A model generated the notes under the pieces. It was given only the letters and a program-made list of their open reading frames with translations, was not told the DNA's origin and did not search any database. A stretch of DNA of 16,068 nt from positions 1-16,068 of the forward strand of contig JACIYY010000036.1 in NCBI GenBank assembly GCA_014359685.1, read 5' to 3'. The DNA is from Porphyrobacter sp. (GTDB lineage: Bacteria; Pseudomonadota; Alphaproteobacteria; Sphingomonadales; Sphingomonadaceae). Below, piece after piece: positions 1 to 6,695 of the stretch. Each line of letters opens with the position of its first letter. Position 1 is the first letter of the stretch. Made by a program: the position numbers and the translations under genes.

Positions 1-383
1 CCGCGCACCGCCGCCAGCGCGACATATTCGAGATCCGTGCCCGACGGTGCGAACACGATGGCGCAGGCATCGTCCAGACCATAGGCGCGGCGGATCCGCG
101 CCCGCAACCGCTCCAGCCGCACCTCGTAGCTCTCCGCGACGGCGGCAGCGCAGGCGCAGGCATGGGCGAAGGCGGCGGGCGACAGATCATTGGCGGTGGA
201 AGAGGCGTAAGCCAGCGTGCGGCGCGGATAGGGGGCCGAGAGGTAGCGGTTGAGGCCGGTCTGCGGATCGAGCGCGATGCGGGCGTCGCCGCCGCTCGCC
301 AGCAGCCGGATCGTCGCGCGGGCCTGCGCGCCCGCGCCCCCGGCCAGCGCGATGTCGGGAAACTGCACGGCGGTGAGGTCCAT
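1..383 (-). CDS. PLP-dependent fold-type-I enzyme, N-terminal part (aminotransferase / Cys-desulfurase-like), cut by window edge
   Basis: Reading the minus strand from the ATG at 383 gives 127 codons with no stop before the window edge. The protein starts MDLTAVQFPDIALAGG. About residues 106-118 read FAPSGTDLEYVAL, which resembles the small-residue turn followed by a helix (SGTEAxxxAL) that holds the PLP phosphate in fold-type-I aminotransferases and cysteine desulfurases. The catalytic lysine would lie beyond the window, so neither reaction nor substrate can be named. A region around residues 36-65 (GLNRY, PRRTLAYASSTAN) looks like a substrate-binding N-terminal segment. The gene is divergent from the ATP-grasp gene that starts at 460, with 76 bases between the start codons, so the two may be co-regulated. 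The coding frame is convincing; the family is tentative. Confidence 0.6.
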   Translation of the reverse strand, partial: MDLTAVQFPDIALAGGAGAQARATIRLLASGGDARIALDPQTGLNRYLSAPYPRRTLAYASSTANDLSPAAFAHACACAAAVAESYEVRLERLRARIRRAYGLDDACAIVFAPSGTDLEYVALAAVR

Positions 384-400
384 GGTCTTCGTTTCGGCTT

Positions 401-438
401 GTGGAGGCGACCATGGCGCCCTTAAGGCCGCCCTCCAC
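401..438. promoter_or_regulatory. Dyad-symmetric element in the divergent intergenic region (candidate operator)
   Basis: An 18-base near-palindrome, GGCGCCCTTAAGGCCGCC at 415-432, is centred on CTTAAG and matches its own reverse complement at 16 of 18 positions. An outer inverted repeat flanks it: GTGGAGG at 401-407 and CCTCCAC at 432-438. It lies between the two divergent start codons (383 minus, 460 plus), where a shared regulator would be expected to bind. A weak -35-like TTGTGG (399-404) and TTAAGG (422-427) with 17-base spacing overlap it on the plus strand. No regulator gene is nearby, and GC-rich DNA makes chance palindromes common. Confidence 0.3.
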
Positions 439-459
439 CAAAGGAAAGGCGCGATCCCC

Positions 460-1482
460 TTGTCTGCCCAGCCACCGTATCCTGCCCCGGTCCGCCCGCT
501 CTCGATCGACGAGGAGACGCGGGCGCGGCTGCGCATCCTGTTCATCGCCAAGCACGCGCTGGGCGGCGGCGTGCCGCATCCCGAGGACGGCAATCACGCG
601 CTCTATCATCACGAAGTGCGGACCATCCTCGAAGGTCTCGGCCTCAACCTGACGCTGGCCGACAGCTTCGATGCGCTGTGGGATCGCCCGCCGGTCGACT
701 TCGTGTTTCCGCTGCTGAACCGGGCCGGCTTCCTCAATTCGGAGATGCTCGGCCCGCTGCTGTGCACCCGCCACGGCATTCCTTTCCTGGGCGCGAGTCC
801 GATCCTGCGCGGCCTGTCGGATGACAAGCACCTTGCCAAGCGGGCAGCGGCGGCGGCCGGCGTTCCGACCGCGCCATGGGCGATCTACCGCCGCGGCGCG
901 CCGGTCAGCGCCGACCGCCACCCGCCGGCGGAGCGCTGGGTGATCAAGCCCAATGCCTCCTCCGCCAGCTGGGGCGTGCGCGACGCAACCGATTGGGCCG
1001 GCATCCGCGATGCCATCGCGGCGATCCATGACGAAGGGCACGATGCGCTGGTGGAGCCGTTCGTGGACGGCAGCGATGTCGAGGTGCCGGTCATCACCAC
1101 CGGCGATCCGGTGGTCCTGCCGATGATGATCTTCCGCCAGGCCGATCCGGCGCACCTGCGCACCTATTACGAAAAGCGCGACCTGGTGGACCGTTCGGCC
1201 AAATACACGCTCGATCCGTTCGAGGATGCACGGGTCGCCGCCACCATTGCCGGCTACACCGCGCGGCTGTGGGACGAATACCGCCCGTTCGATTACGGCC
1301 GGTTCGAATTCCGGCTGAACGAGCGGACCGGCGAGGTCAATTTCCTGGAGGTCAACCTGAACTGCAACCTGTGGTCCGAAAAGGTCTTCGGCCGCGCCGC
1401 CACTTTGGCCGGGCTGACCCAGCCGCAGCTGATCGAGACGATCCTAGCCGACAGCCTGCGCCGCAACGGCCTGATGCGCTAG
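460..1482 (+). CDS. ATP-grasp ligase-like protein (D-Ala-D-Ala ligase related)
   Basis: Probable ATP-dependent carboxylate-amine ligase of the ATP-grasp fold, 340 aa, distantly like D-alanine-D-alanine ligase. An N-terminal Rossmann-like region (RILFIAKHAL at residues 25-34) is followed by a central domain with the ATP-binding lysine strand WVIKPNASSASWG (160-172). The C-terminal metal site is probably formed by DYGRFEFRL (278-286) and FLEVN (295-299). The usual Ddl ending NTxPG is replaced by NLNCNLW (299-305), so cell-wall Ddl function is doubtful. TTG at 460 is chosen as start: the ORF stays open back to 250, but that would overlap the divergent gene, and TTG 460 is the only ATG/GTG/TTG in frame between 383 and the conserved region. 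AAGGAAAGG at 441-449 supplies a ribosome binding site 10 bases upstream. Partner substrates cannot be told from sequence. Confidence 0.75.
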   Translation: MSAQPPYPAPVRPLSIDEETRARLRILFIAKHALGGGVPHPEDGNHALYHHEVRTILEGLGLNLTLADSFDALWDRPPVDFVFPLLNRAGFLNSEMLGPLLCTRHGIPFLGASPILRGLSDDKHLAKRAAAAAGVPTAPWAIYRRGAPVSADRHPPAERWVIKPNASSASWGVRDATDWAGIRDAIAAIHDEGHDALVEPFVDGSDVEVPVITTGDPVVLPMMIFRQADPAHLRTYYEKRDLVDRSAKYTLDPFEDARVAATIAGYTARLWDEYRPFDYGRFEFRLNERTGEVNFLEVNLNCNLWSEKVFGRAATLAGLTQPQLIETILADSLRRNGLMR

Positions 1483-1494
1483 GCCGGGCCCGGC
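1483..1494. repeat. 12-base perfect palindrome directly after the ATP-grasp stop codon
   Basis: GCCGGGCCCGGC starts at the base after the TAG stop at 1480-1482. It could form a short stem in the 3' end of the mRNA, but it leaves no loop and no T-run follows, so it is not a convincing intrinsic terminator. Confidence 0.25.
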
Positions 1495-1501
1495 GCAGCG
1501 C

Positions 1502-1529
1502 TTGCCCTCGCCCCCCAAGGCGCTAGATA
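1502..1529 (+). promoter_or_regulatory. Candidate promoter for sdhB
   Basis: TTGCCC (1502-1507) and TAGATA (1524-1529) are separated by 16 bases and lie about 30 bases before the sdhB start. Because sdhB is preceded here by an unrelated gene, it needs its own promoter, and the 78-base gap is the only non-coding place for it. A GAAAGGA ribosome binding site (1541-1547) sits 13 bases before the ATG, slightly far. The -35 match is fair and the -10 match partial. Confidence 0.3.
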
Positions 1530-1560
1530 GGCGGCACAGCGAAAGGACTGATCCGCAGCC

Positions 1561-2352
1561 ATGGCCACCTTCACCCTCCCCAAGAACAGCGTGATCTCCA
1601 GGAATGGGCGGCACCATGCAACGCCCGCGACCACGGCCAAGGGGCGCATCCAGACGCTGAAAATCTATCGCTGGGATCCCGATAGCGGCGAGAATCCCCG
1701 CTATGACAGGTTCGAGATCGACCTTGGCGAGTGCGGGCCGATGGTGCTCGACGCGCTGCTCAAGATCAAGAACGAGATCGACCCGACGCTGACCTTCCGG
1801 CGGTCGTGCCGAGAGGGGATCTGCGGCTCGTGCTCGATGAACATGAACGGCAAGAACGGGCTGGCCTGCACCACCGCGATGGAAGACCTGAAGGGCGAGA
1901 TCCGCATCACCCCGCTGCCCCACATGGAGGTGGTCAAGGACCTGGTGCCCGATTTCAGCCTGTTCTATGCGCAATATGCCTCGATCCGGCCGTGGCTCCA
2001 GACCGTCACCACCACCCCTTCGGGCAAGGAACGGTTGCAGACCCCCGAGCAGCGCGCCAAGCTGGATGGCCTCTATGAGTGCATCCTGTGCGCGTGCTGC
2101 TCAACCGCCTGCCCGTCCTATTGGTGGAATTCGGACAAGTTCCTCGGCCCGGCGATCCTGCTCCAGGCCTATCGCTGGCTGGCCGACAGCCGTGACGAGA
2201 TGACCGGCGAGCGGCTCGACGAGCTGCACGATCCGTTCCGCCTCTATCGCTGCCACACGATCATGAACTGCGCCAATGTCTGCCCGAAGGGGCTGAACCC
2301 CGCCAAGGCGATCGCAGAAACCAAGAAGCTGCTGGCGGAACGCGAATTGTAA
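1561..2352 (+). CDS. sdhB: Succinate dehydrogenase iron-sulfur subunit
   Basis: SdhB is the electron-transfer subunit of complex II. It passes electrons from FAD-bound SdhA through three Fe-S centres to ubiquinone at the inner membrane. The 263-aa protein has every ligand: 2Fe-2S cysteines C83, C88, C91 and C103 ([12 protein letters not shown]...LAC); 4Fe-4S cysteines C174, C177, C180 and C241; 3Fe-4S cysteines C184, C231 and C237 ([12 protein letters not shown] and [14 protein letters not shown]). The start [10 protein letters not shown] is the form seen in sphingomonads and related alphaproteobacteria, and length is normal. The upstream neighbour is the ATP-grasp gene, not sdhA, so the rest of complex II must be encoded elsewhere. 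zapE follows immediately, and the TAA stop forms part of the proposed zapE ribosome binding site. Confidence 0.98.
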   Translation: MATFTLPKNSVISRNGRHHATPATTAKGRIQTLKIYRWDPDSGENPRYDRFEIDLGECGPMVLDALLKIKNEIDPTLTFRRSCREGICGSCSMNMNGKNGLACTTAMEDLKGEIRITPLPHMEVVKDLVPDFSLFYAQYASIRPWLQTVTTTPSGKERLQTPEQRAKLDGLYECILCACCSTACPSYWWNSDKFLGPAILLQAYRWLADSRDEMTGERLDELHDPFRLYRCHTIMNCANVCPKGLNPAKAIAETKKLLAEREL

Positions 2353-2365
2353 GGCGCGACCGCTG
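2350..2365 (+). promoter_or_regulatory. TAAGG ribosome binding site and non-canonical CTG start deciding the zapE N-terminus
   Basis: TAAGG (2350-2354) overlaps the sdhB stop codon and lies 8 bases before CTG at 2363. In the zapE frame there is no ATG, GTG or TTG between the upstream in-frame TGA (2294-2296) and ATG 2513, yet the conserved ZapE N-terminus is already encoded from about 2378. The CTG at 2363 is therefore the best-placed initiation codon. CTG at 2372 is a weaker alternative. Confidence 0.5.
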
Positions 2366-3508
2366 GCCGCACTGCCCGACCGTTACCGCGCGCTGGTCGC
2401 TGCGGGCGAGCTGCGTCCCGACGCCGAGCAGGAAGCGGCAATCCAGCGCCTCGCGCGCCTGCAAGCGGAACTGGAGGGCGCCGCGTCAGGCGCCCCGCGC
2501 GCCGGCCGCCTGATGGCGCGGCTGCTGCGCCGCGCGCCCGCCCGGCCGCAGGGGCTGTATCTGTGGGGCGGCGTCGGGCGCGGCAAGTCGATGCTGATGG
2601 ACCTGTTCCACCAGACGCTGCGGATCGAAGCCAAGCGCCGGGTCCACTTCCACGCTTTCATGCAGGAGGTCCACGAGCATCTGCGCGAGGCCCGCCGCAG
2701 CGAGAGCGGCGACCCGATCCCGCCGGTCGCCGCCGCCATCGCGCAGGGCCTGCGGTGCCTCGCCTTCGACGAGATGGTGGTCAACAATTCGGCCGACGCG
2801 ATGATCATGAGCCGGTTGTTCCGCGCGCTGATCTGCGATCAAGGCGTCACCGTCGTCACCACCTCCAACCGCCCGCCGGGCGATCTCTACAAGGACGGGC
2901 TGAACCGCGAGCATTTCCTGCCCTTCATCGCGCTGATCGAACGCGAGATGGACGTGATCGCGCTCAACGGCCCGACCGATTACCGGATGCAGCGCGCCGG
3001 CGGCCTTGACCGCTGGGTGACGCCGCCGGACGATGCCGCGACCGCGCGGATGCGCGAGGCGTTCTTCCGCATGACCGACTTCCCGCCGGAAGATGCCGCC
3101 CACGTTCCCTCGCAGGAGCTCGACGTCGGTGGCGGGCGGACGCTGCACGTGCCGCGCAGCCTGAAGGGGGTCGCCGTGTTCAGCTTCAAGCGCTTGTGCG
3201 CGGAGGCCCGCGGCGCGGTCGACTACCTCGCCATCGCCCGCGAGTTCCACACCGTCTTCATCATGGGCATCCCAATCCTCGGCCCTGACCATCGCAACGA
3301 GGCGGCCCGCTTCCGCACCCTGATCGACGCGCTCTACGAACATCGCGTCAAGCTGTTCGCCACCGCCGCAGCGGAGCCGGAGGCGCTCTATCCGGCCGAT
3401 GCCGGCGGGGACGAGGCCGGCCGGTTCGAGTTCGAGCGCACCGTCAGCCGGCTGCGCGAGATGCAGAGCGAGGAATACATGGCGCTGGGCCACGGCGCAC
3501 AGGGCTGA
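2363..3508 (+). CDS. zapE: Cell division protein ZapE / AFG1-family P-loop ATPase
   Basis: ZapE is an AFG1-like AAA-related ATPase, reported in bacteria to act on the FtsZ ring and, in its mitochondrial homologue, on respiratory proteins. Numbered from CTG 2363 (381 aa), the protein has Walker A GGVGRGKS (69-76), Walker B FDE (135-137) and a sensor-like TTSNRPP near 169. The segment from residue 5, PDRYRALVAAGELRPDAEQ, matches the usual ZapE N-terminus (RYxALVxxGELRPDxxQ). Taking the first ATG at 2513 would remove about 50 conserved residues and leave only 18 before Walker A, so the CTG start is preferred. Pairing of zapE with sdhB fits an alphaproteobacterial arrangement and suggests co-transcription: there are only 10 bases between the genes. 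Its 3' end faces the minus-strand decarboxylase gene with 9 bases between stops. Confidence 0.92.
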   Translation: MAALPDRYRALVAAGELRPDAEQEAAIQRLARLQAELEGAASGAPRAGRLMARLLRRAPARPQGLYLWGGVGRGKSMLMDLFHQTLRIEAKRRVHFHAFMQEVHEHLREARRSESGDPIPPVAAAIAQGLRCLAFDEMVVNNSADAMIMSRLFRALICDQGVTVVTTSNRPPGDLYKDGLNREHFLPFIALIEREMDVIALNGPTDYRMQRAGGLDRWVTPPDDAATARMREAFFRMTDFPPEDAAHVPSQELDVGGGRTLHVPRSLKGVAVFSFKRLCAEARGAVDYLAIAREFHTVFIMGIPILGPDHRNEAARFRTLIDALYEHRVKLFATAAAEPEALYPADAGGDEAGRFEFERTVSRLREMQSEEYMALGHGAQG

Positions 3509-3517
3509 GCGCCGCTG

Positions 3518-4744
3518 CTACACCAGCATCTCGCCCGCCCGGCCATGCGCCAGGAAGGCCGCCGGGCTGGCGCTGGCGCCATAGGCTCCGGTGGAGAACA
3601 CCGCCACCAGATCGCCGACCTGCGCATGCGGCAGCGGCGCCTGGTCGGCGATGCGGTCGATCGGCGTGCACAGGCAGCCGACCACGCTGACCTCCTCCTC
3701 CGCGTCCGCGCCGAAGCGGGTGGCGATGGCGACCGGATAATTGCGCCGCACCACGGTGCCGAAGTTGCCCGATGCGGCCAGCACATGGTGCAGCCCGCCA
3801 TCGGTGATGAGGAAGGTGTGGCCAGCGCTCTGCTTGCGGTCGACGATCCGCGTCAGATAGACGCCCGCCTCCCCCACCAGATAGCGGCCCAGCTCCACCG
3901 CCAGCTCGGTCCCGGCCAGTTCCGCCGGCAGGTTCGCCACTCGCTCCGCCAGCGCGGCCCCGACCGCCGCCAGATCGAGCGGCCGGTCGCCGTGGAAATA
4001 GGGAATGCCGAAGCCGCCGCCCATATTGAGGTGCGGCAGCGGATGGCCGATCTCTTGCGTCAGGCGCGCCGCCAGCGCCAGCACCGCGCCTTGCGTCTCG
4101 GCGATGGCGCCGGCATCGAGCGCCTGGCTGCCGGCGAAGACGTGCAGCCCGCGCCACTCGGCGCCCGCGCCGATCACCTCGCGCGCCAGCGCCGGCACCA
4201 GCGCCTCGTCCACCCCGAAGGGCTTGGCGCCGCCGCCCATCTTCATGCCCGATCCGCGCAGCTCGAAGGCCGGGTTGACCCGGATCGCCAGGCGCGGGCG
4301 AATCCCGGTCCGCTCTGCGATGGCGAGCGCGCGCCGTGCCTCGCCCGCCGATTCCAGGTTCAGCGTCACGCCGCAGCGGATCGCCCGCTCCAGCTCCGCA
4401 TCGCGCTTGCCCGGCCCGGCGAAGCTCATCGCCGCCGGGGCCTGCCCGGCTGCCAGCGCGAGGTCGAGCTCGCCGGCGGAGGCGAGGTCGAAGCCATCGA
4501 CCAGGGTGCGCATCAGCGCCAGCAGCGGCGGAAAGGGGTTGGCCTTGACCGCATAATGCAGCCGCACGGCCGCCGGCAGATGGGCGCGCAGCAGCGCGAC
4601 CCGGTCACGGATCAGATCGGCCGAGTAGACGAACAGCGGCGTCCCGCCGCCCTCTGCCACCAGCGCGCTGGCGGTGCGGCCGGCGATTGCCAGTTCCCCA
4701 TCCAGCGCCGCATAGCCGGCCGGCACCGGCCCGAGCGGCTTCAT
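3518..4744 (-). CDS. PLP-dependent decarboxylase, exosortase A system-associated type
   Basis: Fold-type-III PLP decarboxylase (DAP / ornithine decarboxylase superfamily), 408 aa. The PLP lysine is K67 in LHYAVKANP. GGGFGIPYF near residue 250 fits the glycine-rich phosphate-binding loop. Later segments ELGRYLVGEAG, DGGLHHVLAASGNFG and VVGCLCTPIDR are the marks, as I remember them, of the family named 'pyridoxal-dependent decarboxylase, exosortase A system-associated' (TIGR03099), as distinct from LysA. The usual LysA HIHIGSQ is here HVFAGSQ. Substrate is unknown; a decarboxylated amino acid is the likely product. The start ATG at 4744 overlaps the stop of the upstream acyl ligase (ATGA), implying translational coupling. 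Lysine-pathway LysA is a less likely alternative because of these motifs and the neighbours. Confidence 0.88.
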   Translation of the reverse strand: MKPLGPVPAGYAALDGELAIAGRTASALVAEGGGTPLFVYSADLIRDRVALLRAHLPAAVRLHYAVKANPFPPLLALMRTLVDGFDLASAGELDLALAAGQAPAAMSFAGPGKRDAELERAIRCGVTLNLESAGEARRALAIAERTGIRPRLAIRVNPAFELRGSGMKMGGGAKPFGVDEALVPALAREVIGAGAEWRGLHVFAGSQALDAGAIAETQGAVLALAARLTQEIGHPLPHLNMGGGFGIPYFHGDRPLDLAAVGAALAERVANLPAELAGTELAVELGRYLVGEAGVYLTRIVDRKQSAGHTFLITDGGLHHVLAASGNFGTVVRRNYPVAIATRFGADAEEEVSVVGCLCTPIDRIADQAPLPHAQVGDLVAVFSTGAYGASASPAAFLAHGRAGEMLV

Positions 4745-6285
4745 GGTTCGACACCCTCGGCCAGATCGCCCAGCAGCGCCGCGCGGTCGAGCTTGCCGTT
4801 CGGCCCCAGCGGCATCGCCGCCACCCAGCGCAGCTGCTGCGGCTGCATGTAATTGGGCAATTCGCGCTTCAGCGCCGCGCGCAGGGCCGGCTCGCCGGCC
4901 GGGTCGCCGCGCACCACCAGAGCCACCGCCTGCCCCAGCCGCTGGTCCGGCACGCCCAGCGCGGCCGCCTCGCGCGCCAGCCCGGTGGCGAGCGCTGCCT
5001 CCTCGATCTCCTGCGGGCTGATGCGGTTGCCGGCGCTCTTGATCATGGCATCGTGGCGCCCGGCGAAATAGAGCAGCCCGTCCGCGTCGCGCACCACCCG
5101 GTCGCCCGACCATACCGCAGTGCCGCCATGCGAGGATTGCGGCGGCGCCGCGCGGAACCGCTCGGCTGTGCGCTGCGGATCGCGCCAGTAGCCGTGCGCC
5201 ACCAGCGGCCCGCAATGGACCAGCTCCCCCTCCTCGCCCGGCTCGGCCAGCGTCACCGCGTCGCGCATCACCAGCACCTCCGCGAAGGGCACCGCCGTGC
5301 CCATCGAGGTCGGATGCGAATCGACCAGCGAGGGGTCGAGGAAAGTGGACCGGAATGCCTCTGTCAGCCCATACATCGCGAACAGCTGCGCCTGCGGGAT
5401 GGTTCGCCGCAGCGCGCGCACCAGCCCCTCCCCCAGCGCGCCGCCGCTATTGGTCAGGCGGCGCAGCGCTGCGGTCGCGGCGGGCGGCCAGTCCTGCTCG
5501 ACCAGTTGCACCCATAGCGGCGGCACGGCGGCGATGGTGGTGACGCCATGCCGCACGCAGGCCCTGACCACGTCGCGCGGGGTCAGGTAGTCGAGCGGCA
5601 CCACGCGGCCGCCCGCATACCAGGTGCTCAACAGCTGGTTCTGGCCATAATCGAAGCTCAGCGGCAGCACCGCCAGCACCACGTCGTCCGGCGTCAGCGC
5701 CAGATAATGCGCGACGCTGACCGCACCGAGCCACAGATTGGCATGGCTGACCATCACCCCCTTGGGCCGCCCGGTGGAGCCGCTGGTGTAGAGCAGTGCC
5801 GCCAGTTGGTCGGGCACGGCGGCCGAGGGTGGAAGCGCGACATTGGCCGAGGAGGCCGCTGCAAGCGCGTCGTTTTCCTCGATCGTGGTGCAGTCGGCCG
5901 GGATGTCTGCGGATTCCAGCGTGACGAGCCGCGCGCCGGTGCCGAGCAGCAGCCGCGCGCCGCTATCGCCCAGCACATGCGCCACCTGCGCCCGCTTCAG
6001 CAGCGGGTTGATCGGCACGTGGACCAGCCCGGCACGCGGCGCGGCCAGTGGCAGCAGGCAGGTCAGCTCGCCCTTGGCAGCCCAGCTTGCCACCCTGTCG
6101 CCCGGTTGCAGGCCCTGGCCGCGCAGCCAGCCGGCAAGGCGCGCGACCCGCCCGCGTGCCTCGGCGCGGCTCAGCGGGCCGGCGCGCAGCACCAGCGCCG
6201 GGGCGGCATCTTCGCCGCCCTCCAGCAGGTGGTCGACCGGGTGCGGGAGGGGATCGGGAGCAGGAGCGGTTCCGGCCGGGGTCAT
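4741..6285 (-). CDS. Acyl-CoA ligase (AMP-forming), exosortase A system-associated type
   Basis: ANL-superfamily adenylating enzyme, 514 aa. It activates a carboxylic acid as acyl-AMP and hands it to CoA or, more likely here, to the carrier protein encoded next door. The core motif YTSGSTGRPKGV is at residues 166-177, the acyl-binding segment LSFDYGQNQL at 209-218, the A5-like MYGLTEAFRST in the middle, and the C-terminal catalytic lysine at K498 in PNGKLDR. FDYGxNQL is typical, from memory, of the family called 'acyl-CoA ligase, exosortase A system-associated' (TIGR03098). The start ATG at 6285 is followed by MTPAGTAPAPDPLPHPV, after which the usual N-terminal helix VDHLLE appears. The frame stays open upstream to 6534 but would run across the divergent ACP gene, so it is not used. 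The stop overlaps the decarboxylase start. Confidence 0.9.
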   Translation of the reverse strand: MTPAGTAPAPDPLPHPVDHLLEGGEDAAPALVLRAGPLSRAEARGRVARLAGWLRGQGLQPGDRVASWAAKGELTCLLPLAAPRAGLVHVPINPLLKRAQVAHVLGDSGARLLLGTGARLVTLESADIPADCTTIEENDALAAASSANVALPPSAAVPDQLAALLYTSGSTGRPKGVMVSHANLWLGAVSVAHYLALTPDDVVLAVLPLSFDYGQNQLLSTWYAGGRVVPLDYLTPRDVVRACVRHGVTTIAAVPPLWVQLVEQDWPPAATAALRRLTNSGGALGEGLVRALRRTIPQAQLFAMYGLTEAFRSTFLDPSLVDSHPTSMGTAVPFAEVLVMRDAVTLAEPGEEGELVHCGPLVAHGYWRDPQRTAERFRAAPPQSSHGGTAVWSGDRVVRDADGLLYFAGRHDAMIKSAGNRISPQEIEEAALATGLAREAAALGVPDQRLGQAVALVVRGDPAGEPALRAALKRELPNYMQPQQLRWVAAMPLGPNGKLDRAALLGDLAEGVEP

Positions 6286-6387
6286 GGTCCTGCCTATCGG
6301 ATTGCGTCGGCCAGCGTGCAAGGGCGCCGTGACTCCGCGCCCGTGCCCGCTTGTCTCGGGAACCGGCGCTGCTATTGAGGCCGCCCC
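6286..6387. promoter_or_regulatory. Divergent promoter region between acyl ligase and ACP genes
   Basis: This 102-base gap must carry both outward promoters. On the minus strand TTGCAC (plus coordinates 6316-6321) and GATAGG (6293-6298) are 17 bases apart. On the plus strand TTGTCT (6351-6356) and TATTGA (6373-6378) are 16 bases apart. Both would start transcription within a few bases of the start codon, giving leaderless or nearly leaderless mRNAs. For the ACP this competes with GAGG at 6377-6380, a plausible ribosome binding site 7 bases before ATG. Boxes are weak. Confidence 0.3.
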
Positions 6388-6690
6388 ATGGAGCAGACCA
6401 GCGGCGCAGCCCACGGCCCCAGCGCCGGCACCGACAGCATCGACAGCACGCTGCGGCGGGTGCTGGGCGAGGTGCTCGGCCTTCCGCCAGAGCAAGTGGC
6501 GGCGTTCGACCTCGACACCGGGCTGTTCGGCCACCTCCCCGAACTCGATTCGATGGCCGTCGCCGGGCTCCTGACCGAGATCGAGGACCAGCTCGGCATC
6601 ATCATCGAGGATGACGACGTCGAGGGCGAGATGATGGAGACCTACGGGGCGCTGCTCGCCTTCGCGCGGGCCAAGCGCGCAGGGCGTTAA
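6388..6690 (+). CDS. Acyl carrier protein of the exosortase-associated trio
   Basis: A 100-aa acyl carrier / peptidyl carrier protein. Ser55 in LPELDSMAV is the expected 4'-phosphopantetheine attachment site (canonical DSL/DSM). It is preceded by a helix (residues 19-31) and the LDTGLFG loop, and followed by an acidic recognition helix (LLTEIEDQLGI, then EDDDVEGE), as in classic ACPs. The first 15 residues are an unstructured extension. It lies divergent to the acyl ligase and is not beside fatty-acid synthesis genes, so it is probably the dedicated carrier for the product of the ligase/decarboxylase pair rather than the housekeeping AcpP. Its stop is 5 bases from the end of the convergent methyltransferase gene. 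Confidence 0.88.
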   Translation: MEQTSGAAHGPSAGTDSIDSTLRRVLGEVLGLPPEQVAAFDLDTGLFGHLPELDSMAVAGLLTEIEDQLGIIIEDDDVEGEMMETYGALLAFARAKRAGR

Positions 6691-6695
6691 AGGCG

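Noticed and set aside
250..459. N-terminal extension of the ATP-grasp frame back to ATG 250
   Set aside because: It would overlap 134 bases of the divergent PLP gene, and the extra residues are low-complexity and unlike the family. TTG 460 with AAGGAAAGG is better.
3545..4852. 435-codon plus-strand open frame opposite the PLP decarboxylase
   Set aside because: Same pattern of Arg/Gln/His-rich translation. The minus strand carries intact catalytic motifs.
6286..6534. 83-codon upstream extension of the acyl ligase frame
   Set aside because: It is antisense to the ACP gene and to the intergenic promoter region. The family-typical N-terminus begins just after ATG 6285.
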